A DNA stretch of 64,000 nt from Buchnera aphidicola (Macrosiphoniella sanborni) (GTDB lineage Bacteria; Pseudomonadota; Gammaproteobacteria; Enterobacterales; Enterobacteriaceae): positions 62,001-126,000 of the forward strand of contig NZ_CP034864.1 in the NCBI RefSeq assembly GCF_005080885.1, read 5' to 3'. Position 1 is the stretch's first letter. The number at the start of each line of letters is the position of its first letter. A program made the position numbers and the translations under genes. The notes below the pieces were generated by a model. It ran no database searches, was not told the origin of the DNA, and saw only the letters and a list, made by a program, of their open reading frames with translations. Shown here piece after piece: positions 52,983 through 61,445 of this stretch.

Positions 52983-53056
52983 TACGTTCGAGTGGACTTG
53001 AACCACCAACTTCTACCATGTCATGGTAGTGCTCTAACCAATTGAGCTACGAACGT
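52983..53056 (-). tRNA. tRNA-Val(GAC)
   Basis: A 74-base cloverleaf on the minus strand: acceptor ACGTTCG/CGAACGT, D-arm TAGCTCAATTGGTTAGAG, anticodon stem CTACC/GGTAG with loop ATGACAT giving GAC, T-loop TTCAAGT, discriminator A. It matches the E. coli valV/valW sequence type. CCA is not encoded. It lies 30 bases upstream of the probable tilS start on the same strand, so the two may share a transcript. Confidence 0.97.
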
Positions 53057-53173
53057 TTTGATGTATTATTTCAATTATATATTATTTTTATAAAAATATA
53101 CAAATATTTTTTTATAGTTTAAAATTTTAACATATAATAATATTTATAAAAATATCTTTTTAAAGGAAAGGTT

Positions 53174-53800
53174 ATGTTTACAGGTATTGTAAATGGAATT
53201 GCTACGATTGTGTTAATCAAAAAGAAAAAAAATATTTATACTTTTACTGTAGAAATATCATTGAATTTATTTAAAAATCTTAAAGTAGGTGATTCAGTAG
53301 CATATAATGGCTGTTGTGTAACTATTAAATCAATTCATTGTCCTTTTATAATATGTGATATTATTAAAGAAACATTAAATATTACTAATTTGGGATTATT
53401 ATCTGTTGGAGATCGTATTAATTTTGAAAAATCAGTAAAATATGGTGATGCAATTGGCGGACATATAATATCCGGTCATATTATGACTACTGCTTATATA
53501 TCTAGTATACTTAATTTAGAAAATAATTGTACTATTTGGTTAATATTAAAAAATAAAATATTGATGAAATATCTTTTTTATAAAGGTTTTATTTGTATTG
53601 ATGGAATTAGTCTTACTGTTAATAATATTATTAAAAGTGAATTTTGTGTGAATATAATACCACATACTTTGCTTGTTACAACTATAGGGAAAAAAAAACA
53701 AGGTAGTATAGTAAATATTGAAATTGATTTCTATACTCAAACAATTGTTGATACAACAGAACGTTTAATTAATAAAAAAATTAGAAATAATCAATTATGA
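53174..53800 (+). CDS. ribE: Riboflavin synthase alpha chain
   Basis: Makes riboflavin by dismutation of two lumazine molecules. The 208 residues (E. coli 213) begin MFTGIV and contain the two homologous lumazine-binding half barrels: [14 protein letters not shown] with GGHIISGHI in the first, and [12 protein letters not shown] near 140 in the second. It is called ribC in E. coli, ribE elsewhere. Together with ribB at 244-891, riboflavin synthesis appears to be maintained. It is divergent from the tRNA-Val gene and is followed by the longest gene-free region in the window. Confidence 0.96.
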   Translation: MFTGIVNGIATIVLIKKKKNIYTFTVEISLNLFKNLKVGDSVAYNGCCVTIKSIHCPFIICDIIKETLNITNLGLLSVGDRINFEKSVKYGDAIGGHIISGHIMTTAYISSILNLENNCTIWLILKNKILMKYLFYKGFICIDGISLTVNNIIKSEFCVNIIPHTLLVTTIGKKKQGSIVNIEIDFYTQTIVDTTERLINKKIRNNQL

Positions 53801-54010
53801 AATAAATTTTTTTTAAATGCTAGTTTAGTTCTTTATTTTAGTAAAAATTTATATATTTATAATTTAGATCAAATAAATAAAATTAAAAATATTTATTTTA
53901 TTTTTTCTACTACTTTTTAATGTATATAGTAAATTTGTATTTGTATGGTGTATTATTTTTTTTAATTAATTAAGCGTATAAAAATATAAGAAATAAATAT
54001 AATTCAAGAA

Positions 54011-54060
54011 ATAACTCATAGTAGTACATAACTTATAGTACATAGTAGACAGTATATAAT
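54011..54060. repeat. Low-complexity ATAGTA/TACATA repeat patch
   Basis: Irregular repeats of ATAGTA, GTACATA and CATAGTA over about 50 bases in the gene-free region. The units are imperfect and no array with regular spacing exists, so this is not a CRISPR or a defined satellite. Confidence 0.5.
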
Positions 54061-54230
54061 CTAATAAATCAAATTTTTACCTACTAAAATAATATTTTTA
54101 ATTATTGTTGTTCATAATATATTTGCTATATATTTGCTAAATATGATTTTTTTGGTTTTAATTTAAATATTTTTTCGATAGTACGAAATAAAAATTATTT
54201 AAATTATCTATTAGTTATTTAGTGCATTAT

Positions 54231-54291
54231 TAGTATATATATAGTATATATAGTCAATCTATTTATATATAGTATATAGTAGTTAGGTGAT
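54231..54291. repeat. Low-complexity TATATAGTA repeat patch
   Basis: About 60 bases made of imperfect TATATAGTA/TATATAGTC units, similar in motif to the patch at 54011-54060. The same short words recur, which suggests slippage-driven expansion in decaying DNA. Confidence 0.5.
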
Positions 54292-54344
54292 TTTTTTTAA
54301 TATTTAAAATATTATCAAATTTTTTTAAAATATAAAAAATATTA

Positions 54345-54379
54345 TATTACAATATTAAATTATTTTTAATATTGTAATA
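54345..54379. terminator. Perfect 15-bp hairpin in the gene-free region
   Basis: TATTACAATATTAAA and its reverse complement around a 5-base loop (TTATT). T-rich sequence follows on the minus strand (upstream on the plus strand). It may be a surviving terminator from a lost gene. Confidence 0.45.
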
Positions 54380-55190
54380 AAAATTAATTTTTATTTGAAA
54401 AAAAATAATTTATTAATTAAATATTAAAAGAAATACTAAAATTTATAATTGTTATATTTTTTCTAAAATGATTTAATATTTTCATTAAAGTGTATATTTC
54501 TTTTCTAGTAAAATAAGAATATTCATTTTTTTATTATAAATTTAGTCATTACTGCTCGTATTAATATTGAAACAATCATGTTTTTATATTTACGAATTGT
54601 GTAAATTGATTTCTAATTTTAATAATTATCTTGTTAATTTTATTAAATATTTTTATTTGAAAGCAATGTTATTAATTTTATAACGATACAATTATAATAA
54701 ATGAAAATATTTCTTAATAAGAAAAAAATTTATTAAGGCAAAAACTATCGTTAAAACAAGTTTTTTCTTAATGAAATAATTTATTTATATTATTAGATAG
54801 ATATTAATATTTAAGAGATAAAAAAAATTTTATTAATATAATTGTTTTAAGTATAACCGTTATAATTTTTTCTTAAAATAATTATTTATTCTATTATTAT
54901 CAAAACAATCATCATATACACAATTTATAGAATTTTTAATTTATCCTAAGTAGTTGTATAATTTATAGGTATTTTAATCCTATTGATTAGTAAAGTAGAT
55001 ATAGAAAATTTTATTTTATATAAATTCTCTACAATTTATTATTTTTTAATTATTTAGATTTAATTTTTTAATGTTTATATTTTTATATTAACTTGTATTC
55101 TTTCTGTCAAAATATAATAGATTTATATGTTTAAAAAATAGAATTAGAAATCATTTAAAATTTTTTTGCATTAAAAAATTAGAAATAATT

Positions 55191-55816
55191 ATGAATAAAG
55201 AAATACGTTATAAAATTTTGTTATTATTTCATGATAAATATCCAGAACCTAAAATAGAATTAGTATTTTCTTCAGATTTTGAATTGTTATTATCTGTCAT
55301 GCTTTCAGCTCAATCTACTGATATAATGGTTAATAAAGTAACACAAGAATTATTTCAAGTAGCAAATACTCCGGAAAAAATTTTATTTTTAGGAAAAAAA
55401 CGTCTGATAAATTATATTAAAGGAGTAGGATTATATAATATAAAAGCATTAAATATTATTCGTACTTCTTATTTACTATTAACTCAGTATAAGGGGAAAG
55501 TTCCAAATAATCGTATTGCATTAGAATCTTTTCCTGGTGTAGGAAGAAAAACTGCTAATATTATTTTAAATATATTATTTAAAAAAAAACTATTGCTGTT
55601 GATACACATGTTTTTAGAGTATCTAATCGTACTAAGTTCGCTACAGGTCAAAATGTTAAAGAAGTTGAAAAAAAATTAATTAAATTAGTACCTAATATTT
55701 TTAAATTAAATTTTCATTTATGGTTTGTTTTGCATGGGAGATACATTTGTACTGCAAGGCAAATAAAATGTGATATATGTTTAATACATAAATTCTGTGA
55801 ATTTAAAAAAAAATAA
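55191..55816 (+). CDS. nth: Endonuclease III, frameshifted in an A9 tract (possible pseudogene)
   Basis: DNA glycosylase/AP lyase removing oxidised pyrimidines. Residues 1-133 read in one frame and include the helix-hairpin-helix with catalytic Lys120 (GVGRKTAN). At a run of 9 A (55581-55589) the frame changes; a tenth A would give KKKTIAVDTH with catalytic Asp138, numbered as in E. coli, then the whole C-terminal part to TAA at 55814-55816. The iron-sulfur ligands C-x6-C-x2-C-x5-C (CTARQIKCDICLIHKFC) are intact in the second frame. As written, the first frame ends at 55679 with a nonsense tail. Restored length would be 208 residues (E. coli 211). Confidence 0.85.
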
Positions 55817-55825
55817 TATATTTTA

Positions 55826-58006
55826 ATGGATATAAAAGTGATTATTGTAAAAGTTGTTTTACCTTTTCCAATTAGAAGATATTTTAAATATTTTATGCCT
55901 GATTGCATGTATCCTGTTATTGGTGGACGTATTATAGTTCCTTTTCATTCTAAAGAGATAATAGGTATTGTCATTGATTTTTATAATGAAATTGATACAA
56001 GTCAATTAGATTTAAAATATGTAATATCATTAATTGATACTCAATCTCTTTATAATAAAAGTATCTTAGATATTTTAATATGGACAAGTAAAAATTATCA
56101 ATGTCCCATTGGAAATTTATTTTTTTCTATTTTACCAAAACTTTTACGTTCTAATTATGTTCCAAAAAAAACATATATTTTAAAATGGAGTATAACTAAA
56201 AAAGGACAAGAATTAGATTTAAAATATTTTAAAAATAAAAAAACACAGTTGCGTGCTTTACTGATTTTAAAAAAACGTAGCATCTTAAGTACTGAATTAA
56301 AAATATATCAATTATCTAAATTAATTTTAAAAAAACTAGAAAATCAAGCATTATGTGATATGAGTACTAGTAATAATAAAAATTTTCAAGATCAATTTTC
56401 TCTAAACAATAAAAGCAAGATTTTTGTGAATAAAAAAATATTAATTGTTATTAATGATTTTTTGAATCAAAAATATTTTAAATCTTGGTTGTTAACAAAA
56501 ATTAATTTACATGTTAAAGTAAAATTTTATTTAGGTTTAATTAAAATATTATTATGTAGAAATATACAAATATTAATTTTAGTACCTTATATTAAAAATA
56601 TAAATATTATTTTAGTATTTTTGAAAAAATATTTTAATATTTCTATTAATATTTTTCATTCAAAATTAAATAGTAGACAATGTTTAAAAGTATGGTTAAA
56701 AACAAAAAATGGTAATAATTTAATTATTATTGGTACAAAAAAAAGTATTTTTTTGCCTTTTTTTAATCTTGGTTTGATTATTGTTCTTGAAGAACATCAT
56801 TTACAATATAAAAGTATTAGTCAATGTAGATATAATTTTAGAGATTTAGGAATATTAAGAGCATATAAAGAAAATATTCCTATAATTTTAGATTCAGATA
56901 CTCCGTCACTGAGAACATTATATAATATTTTATATAAAAAATGTTTTTATATTAATTTACCTGAATGTGATCGTATTAATAAATATAATTATAATATTAT
57001 TAATTTAAAAAGAGAAAAAACAAAATTTGGTTTATCTTTAACTTTAATCAACGAAATTTATAAAAATATTAAAAAAAAACAAGTATTATTAATTTTTAAT
57101 AAATTAAGTTTGTTTTTTTGGGTATTAATATGTGAGCAATGTAACTGGATATTTAAATGTACTTTGTGTCAAGATGATTTTGAAATAAATGAATATCATA
57201 ATATTTTATTTTGCAAATTTTGTTTAATTAAAATAGAAAAACCAACATTTTGTTACAATTGTGGTTATTTAAAATTGGTTGTTAAAAATATCAATTTAGA
57301 ACAAATTAAAAATAAAATAAAAAATATTTTTCCAAAAATTCCATTATTTTTTTTACTAAAAAATAAAAATATTAATCAAAATAATTGTGAAATATCTTTA
57401 AAAAATCCTCATATTATTATATCAACAGAAGAAATTATAGAAAATTACTATTTTCCTAATGTAAAATTAGTGAGTTTGATTTCTGTTGATCATCATTATT
57501 TTTCTTTTCATTTTCGTTCTATTGAATATTTTTCACAATTTTATATTAATTTACATAAATTAACACGTTTTAAACAAAAAGAATTAAAAATATTTATACA
57601 AACATCCTTTCCTAACGATGTATATTTAAAAGAAATATGTAATAATACATATCATAACTTTTCTAAAAAATTATTATTTCTAAGAAAAAAATATTTGTTA
57701 CCACCGTGGAGTTGTCAAAGTATTATTTATTCTGAAAGTTTACATTCAGAAAATAATATTATTTTTCTTAATTTTATTCGTCTAATTTTAGAAAAAAAAT
57801 CTAATCAATATAATATATTTCTGTGGTTAATTGGACCACAAAATTCTTTAATATTGAAAAATAAAAAAAAAAAAATTAATCACTTAACAATTCAGTGTTC
57901 TTCACGTGTTGCTCTTAATTATTTATTAAATGAATCTATTGATATAATAAATATTTTTTCTATTTCAAAACATGTGAAATGGTTTGTAGATATCGAACCT
58001 AATTAA
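55826..58006 (+). CDS. priA: PriA primosomal protein, helicase motifs degenerate
   Basis: PriA restarts collapsed replication forks. The 726 residues (E. coli 732) keep the 3'-DNA-binding domain (LPFPIRRYFKYFMP, GGRIIVPF, IGNLFFSILPKLL) and all eight zinc-binding cysteines (CEQC...CTLC...CKFC...CYNC, about 436-480). The helicase motifs have broken down: Walker A GVTGSGKT is KINLHVKV at 225-232, the DEEH box is LEEH at 321-324, and the arginine-finger motif GRAGRAG is replaced by HKLTRFKQ. The protein may therefore act as a structural loader rather than a motor. It starts 9 bases after the nth stop. Confidence 0.9.
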   Translation: MDIKVIIVKVVLPFPIRRYFKYFMPDCMYPVIGGRIIVPFHSKEIIGIVIDFYNEIDTSQLDLKYVISLIDTQSLYNKSILDILIWTSKNYQCPIGNLFFSILPKLLRSNYVPKKTYILKWSITKKGQELDLKYFKNKKTQLRALLILKKRSILSTELKIYQLSKLILKKLENQALCDMSTSNNKNFQDQFSLNNKSKIFVNKKILIVINDFLNQKYFKSWLLTKINLHVKVKFYLGLIKILLCRNIQILILVPYIKNINIILVFLKKYFNISINIFHSKLNSRQCLKVWLKTKNGNNLIIIGTKKSIFLPFFNLGLIIVLEEHHLQYKSISQCRYNFRDLGILRAYKENIPIILDSDTPSLRTLYNILYKKCFYINLPECDRINKYNYNIINLKREKTKFGLSLTLINEIYKNIKKKQVLLIFNKLSLFFWVLICEQCNWIFKCTLCQDDFEINEYHNILFCKFCLIKIEKPTFCYNCGYLKLVVKNINLEQIKNKIKNIFPKIPLFFLLKNKNINQNNCEISLKNPHIIISTEEIIENYYFPNVKLVSLISVDHHYFSFHFRSIEYFSQFYINLHKLTRFKQKELKIFIQTSFPNDVYLKEICNNTYHNFSKKLLFLRKKYLLPPWSCQSIIYSESLHSENNIIFLNFIRLILEKKSNQYNIFLWLIGPQNSLILKNKKKKINHLTIQCSSRVALNYLLNESIDIINIFSISKHVKWFVDIEPN

Positions 58007-58140
58007 AAAACATAAAATATTTTTATTGTAATAATTATTTTTATTGATTGAACTTCTAAAAGAATTAACTTAAAATATTCTAAGTATAAATAATATTTTA
58101 CGTATAAATATTTTGTTTGATTGTGAAATAAGAAGGTTTT

Positions 58141-59409
58141 ATGACTGAATTTAATTTAATTGAAGCATTACGTAATAGAAGTTTAATACATCATATTACA
58201 AATGAGAACAATTTAAATAAAATAATTCAAAATAATTCAATTTCTCTTTATTGTGGTTTTGATCCAACAAGTGATAGTCTTCATGTCGGTCATCTTTTAC
58301 CATTAATCACTTTAAGACGTTTTCAAATAGCAGGTCATCGTCCTATAATTCTTATAGGAGGAGCAACGAGTTTGATAGGAGATCCTAGTTTCAAAGAAAA
58401 AGAACGTATTTTTAATACTAATGAAAATGTTGATTTATGGACAAATAAAATTATTAAACAAATTTCTTGTTTTTTAGATTTTAATTGTGGTAATAATAGT
58501 GCATGTTTATTAAATAATAACATATGGTTTAAAAAAATAAATGTCTTATCTTTTTTAAGAGATGTCGGAAAGTATTTTTCAATTAACAAAATGATTAATC
58601 GAACTGCAGTTAAACAAAGAATTATTCGACCTGATCAAGGAATTTCATTTACAGAATTTTCTTATAATTTATTACAAGCATATGACTTTTTTTTCTTAAA
58701 TAAGAAACATGAAGTGCTTCTACAGATCGGAGGAGCTGATCAATGGGGTAATATTTCTTCTGGAATGCATTTAATTCATCGTAGATGTAAAAAAGAGGTT
58801 TTTGGTTTAACTATCCCTCTCTTGATGCAAGATAATGGAATGAAATTTGGAAAAACAGAATCTGGAGCCATATGGTTAGATATCAATAAAACTAGTCCAT
58901 ATAAATTTTATCAATTTTGGATGAATATAGAAGATATTCATGTGTATTATTTTTTAAAAATGTTTACTTTTATAGATATCTCGGAAATAAATAAAAGAGA
59001 ACAAGAAAATAAAAATAAAAAAAATATTATTTCTGATAAGTCTCTTCTTGCTAAGAATATTACTCTATTAGTTCATGGGAAAGATAAATTATTATCAGTC
59101 GAACGAATTACTGATTTTCTCTTTTCAAAAAAAGATATTCATATTACAATATCTGATTTTAAACAATTAAAACAAGATGGTATACCATCAGTAGAAGCTT
59201 GTCAGATAAAAGATTTACAAGATGCATTAGTAAAAACTTCATTAGCACAATCTCGAACTCAGGCTAAAAATATGATAATTTCAAATTCTATTTCAATCAA
59301 TAAACAAAAAATAAGAAAAAATCATATTTTTAATTATAATGATAAAATTTTTGGAAAATTCACACTGTTATCTAGAGGAAAAAAACATCATTCTTTATTA
59401 TGTTGGTAA
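58141..59409 (+). CDS. tyrS: Tyrosyl-tRNA synthetase
   Basis: Class I synthetase charging tRNA-Tyr. The 422 residues (E. coli 424) have CGFDPTSDSLHVGH with HVGH at 48-51, the tyrosine-binding QAYDFFFL and QIGGADQWGN segments, the KFGKT form of KMSKS near 235, and a C-terminal S4-type RNA-binding domain (AQSRTQAKNMIISNSISIN). All parts are intact. Its last 12 bases overlap tail-to-tail with sufA on the other strand. Confidence 0.97.
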   Translation: MTEFNLIEALRNRSLIHHITNENNLNKIIQNNSISLYCGFDPTSDSLHVGHLLPLITLRRFQIAGHRPIILIGGATSLIGDPSFKEKERIFNTNENVDLWTNKIIKQISCFLDFNCGNNSACLLNNNIWFKKINVLSFLRDVGKYFSINKMINRTAVKQRIIRPDQGISFTEFSYNLLQAYDFFFLNKKHEVLLQIGGADQWGNISSGMHLIHRRCKKEVFGLTIPLLMQDNGMKFGKTESGAIWLDINKTSPYKFYQFWMNIEDIHVYYFLKMFTFIDISEINKREQENKNKKNIISDKSLLAKNITLLVHGKDKLLSVERITDFLFSKKDIHITISDFKQLKQDGIPSVEACQIKDLQDALVKTSLAQSRTQAKNMIISNSISINKQKIRKNHIFNYNDKIFGKFTLLSRGKKHHSLLCW

Positions 59410-59808
59410 TTTTTTAAAATTAATTGCAAAACTTTCACCACAACCGCAAAATTTGTCTAGTTTAGTATTATAAAATTTAAATACTTTGTTAATATTATTT
59501 TTTATATAATCTATTTTTACTCCTTCTAAAAACGGCATATCTTGAGAAAAAATATATATCAAAATATTTTTATATAAAAAAGTCACTTCTTTTGGATGTG
59601 ATGGGTTATGTAAATCTGAATGTTTTACTAATTCCATAGTATAGCGAAATCCTGCACATCCTGATTTTTTTATATTTAATCTAATTCCTTTATTATCAGA
59701 ATCTAAATTAATTAAAAACATCATTTGATGTATAGCAGATTTAGTTATGGAAATGCCTTTCCATTTTTTTTTATTTAATATATAAGTATTAATTTCATAT
59801 TTTTTCAT
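59398..59808 (-). CDS. sufA: SufA-type iron-sulfur carrier
   Basis: A-type carrier that accepts iron-sulfur clusters from the Suf scaffold and hands them to target enzymes. The 136-residue protein has the three conserved cysteines: Cys51 in KKSGCAGFRY and Cys121/Cys123 in the FCGCGESF tail. I call it SufA rather than ErpA or IscA because of the close match to the SufA C-terminus (MPFLEG, FKFYNTK, CGCGESFA) and the longer N-terminal part. Nth and other Fe-S proteins are possible clients. The other suf genes are not in the window. Confidence 0.85.
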   Translation of the reverse strand: MKKYEINTYILNKKKWKGISITKSAIHQMMFLINLDSDNKGIRLNIKKSGCAGFRYTMELVKHSDLHNPSHPKEVTFLYKNILIYIFSQDMPFLEGVKIDYIKNNINKVFKFYNTKLDKFCGCGESFAINFKKLPT

Positions 59809-60020
59809 GATATTCCTAATATGTTAAAAATTATTTGAGAATGGTAAAATTTAAAAAACATTTTTATTTTGAAGAAATATTTATATTTTAAATAATATTA
59901 TTTTTATAACTTTTAATGTTATAATTATTTTATATTTCTATAGAAATATAAATTGTATTATAAAAATTAATTTTGCAAGAAATTACTTATAATATAAAAA
60001 TATTGAGGTAAAATAATTAT

Positions 60021-61100
60021 ATGCAAAATTCAAGAGACAAGATAGATTTATCACAATCTATTTTATCACTGATATTTATTATTTCTATGGGTGTAGTGAG
60101 TTTTTTAGTTATAAAACCATTTATATTAGGATTTTCTTGGGCTAGCATGATTGTAATTGCTACATGGCCGTTAATGTTAAAAATACAAAATTTTTTTGGG
60201 GGAAAACGTGCTTTAGCAGTATTAATAATGATTATTATTCTACTGCTTTTATTCATTATTCCAGTATTTTTTTTAGTTAAAAGTTTAATTGCGACAAGTA
60301 TACCTCTAATACATTGGTTGAGTTCAAATACTTTAGAGTTCCCAGAATTAGAATGGCTTCAAGATATTCCTTTAATTGGAAAAAAAATATTTATTAGTTA
60401 TCAAGAATTATTAGATAGTGATGGAAGAGCATTAATTCGTGAAATAAAACCTTATATGGGACGTACAACTGAATTTTTTATTATTCAAGTAAAAAACTGT
60501 GGTTTATTTTTTATTCATTTAATATTAATGCTTTTTTTTAGCGCCTTGTTATACTGGAATGGAGAAAAAATTAGTGAAATAGTAAAAAATTTTGCGTATC
60601 GACTCAGTAAAAAAAATGGTTATGCTATTGTTTTATTAGCAACTCAAGCAGTAAGAGCCGTTGCATTAGGTGTTGCAGTAACAGCTTTAATACAAGCTTT
60701 ATTATCTGGTATAGGGTTATTAATTTCTGGTGTTCCTTATTGGGCATTATTAATGATAATAATTTTTTTTTCTTGTTTAATACAATTAGGTCCGTTACCA
60801 ATTTTAATACCATCAATTATATGGCTATATTGGAATAATAACACTACTTGGGGCACAATATTATTAATTTGGAGTTGTCTTGTATTTATATTAGATCATA
60901 TATTAAGACCATTTTTTATAAGGATAGGAGCAGATTTACCTATTTTATTAATTTTATCTGGAGTTATTGGAGGTTTATTAATTTTTGGAATGATAGGTTT
61001 ATTCATTGGTCCAATAGTATTAGTTATATTTTATCGTTTGATAATATCATGGACGTATGGAATTTCACTTGCATCATTTTTAGAAAAAATACATCGTTAA
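60021..61100 (+). CDS. ydiK: AI-2E/PerM-family membrane protein YdiK
   Basis: Inner-membrane protein of 359 residues (E. coli YdiK 370) with about seven to eight hydrophobic helices: paired helices near 15-35 and 38-60, one near 66-90, and a cluster from about 150 to 340. Family members have been proposed to export small molecules or act as antiporters, but the substrate of YdiK is not known, so I do not assign one. It ends in the family's glycine-rich segment SGVIGGLLIFGMIGLFIGPI. It neighbours sufA, as in the E. coli suf-ydiK region. GAGG precedes the ATG. Confidence 0.9.
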   Translation: MQNSRDKIDLSQSILSLIFIISMGVVSFLVIKPFILGFSWASMIVIATWPLMLKIQNFFGGKRALAVLIMIIILLLLFIIPVFFLVKSLIATSIPLIHWLSSNTLEFPELEWLQDIPLIGKKIFISYQELLDSDGRALIREIKPYMGRTTEFFIIQVKNCGLFFIHLILMLFFSALLYWNGEKISEIVKNFAYRLSKKNGYAIVLLATQAVRAVALGVAVTALIQALLSGIGLLISGVPYWALLMIIIFFSCLIQLGPLPILIPSIIWLYWNNNTTWGTILLIWSCLVFILDHILRPFFIRIGADLPILLILSGVIGGLLIFGMIGLFIGPIVLVIFYRLIISWTYGISLASFLEKIHR

Positions 61101-61445
61101 AAATCAATTAATTCATATTTAATAATAGATTTAATAATAGAATAAATAAATACTTTTAATTCAATATAATCTAAATTATGATAATATATAAAATAATTCA
61201 TTATATTATTAAATAAAAAAATGATCATATACAATTATTTCTTGATATTTGATCTTCCTTTGTTCCTGTTTAAAATTCTATCAGATTATTTATATAATAC
61301 TAATTAAAATTCTTCATCCAAATAAAATTTTTTTTATTCAGTATTATAAAGTTATTAAAAATAATATTTGAACTGATTAGTTTTTCGTTATTGTTATCAT
61401 ATCTATCTATTCTTTCCAGAATAAAAAATTCATTTAGAGAATAAA
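61101..61445. other. Spacer upstream of aroH
   Basis: A 345-base AT-rich region. The aroH promoter must lie here, but I cannot see a convincing -35/-10 pair, a TrpR-type operator palindrome or a leader peptide. A ribosome binding region is AGAGAATAAA just before the aroH ATG. No gene is seen. Confidence 0.5.

Larger units (their letters stand above)
53801..55190. other. 1.39-kb gene-free region, probable remnant of the rsx/rnf genes
   Basis: No open frame of any length, no tRNA and no recognisable protein remnant. The sequence is almost pure A/T, with low-complexity TATAGTA-like patches (54011-54060, 54231-54291) and one long hairpin (54345-54379). In E. coli the six-gene rsxABCDGE operon sits directly upstream of nth, which is the next gene here, so I infer that it has been deleted and this is what is left. 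The right end must hold the promoter of nth. Confidence 0.6.

Noticed and set aside
54011..54291. Short repeated TATAGTA words considered as a CRISPR or tandem-repeat array
   Set aside because: Units are irregular, only 6-9 bases, with no spacers of constant length.
53801..55190. Possible new small genes or an RNA gene in the long spacer
   Set aside because: No frame with a plausible start and ribosome binding site and no structured G-C-containing element beyond one hairpin; decay is the simpler explanation.
59398..59808. Alternative call ErpA (YadR) or IscA for the A-type carrier
   Set aside because: The C-terminal part matches SufA more closely and the adjacent ydiK is a neighbour of the suf region in E. 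coli.
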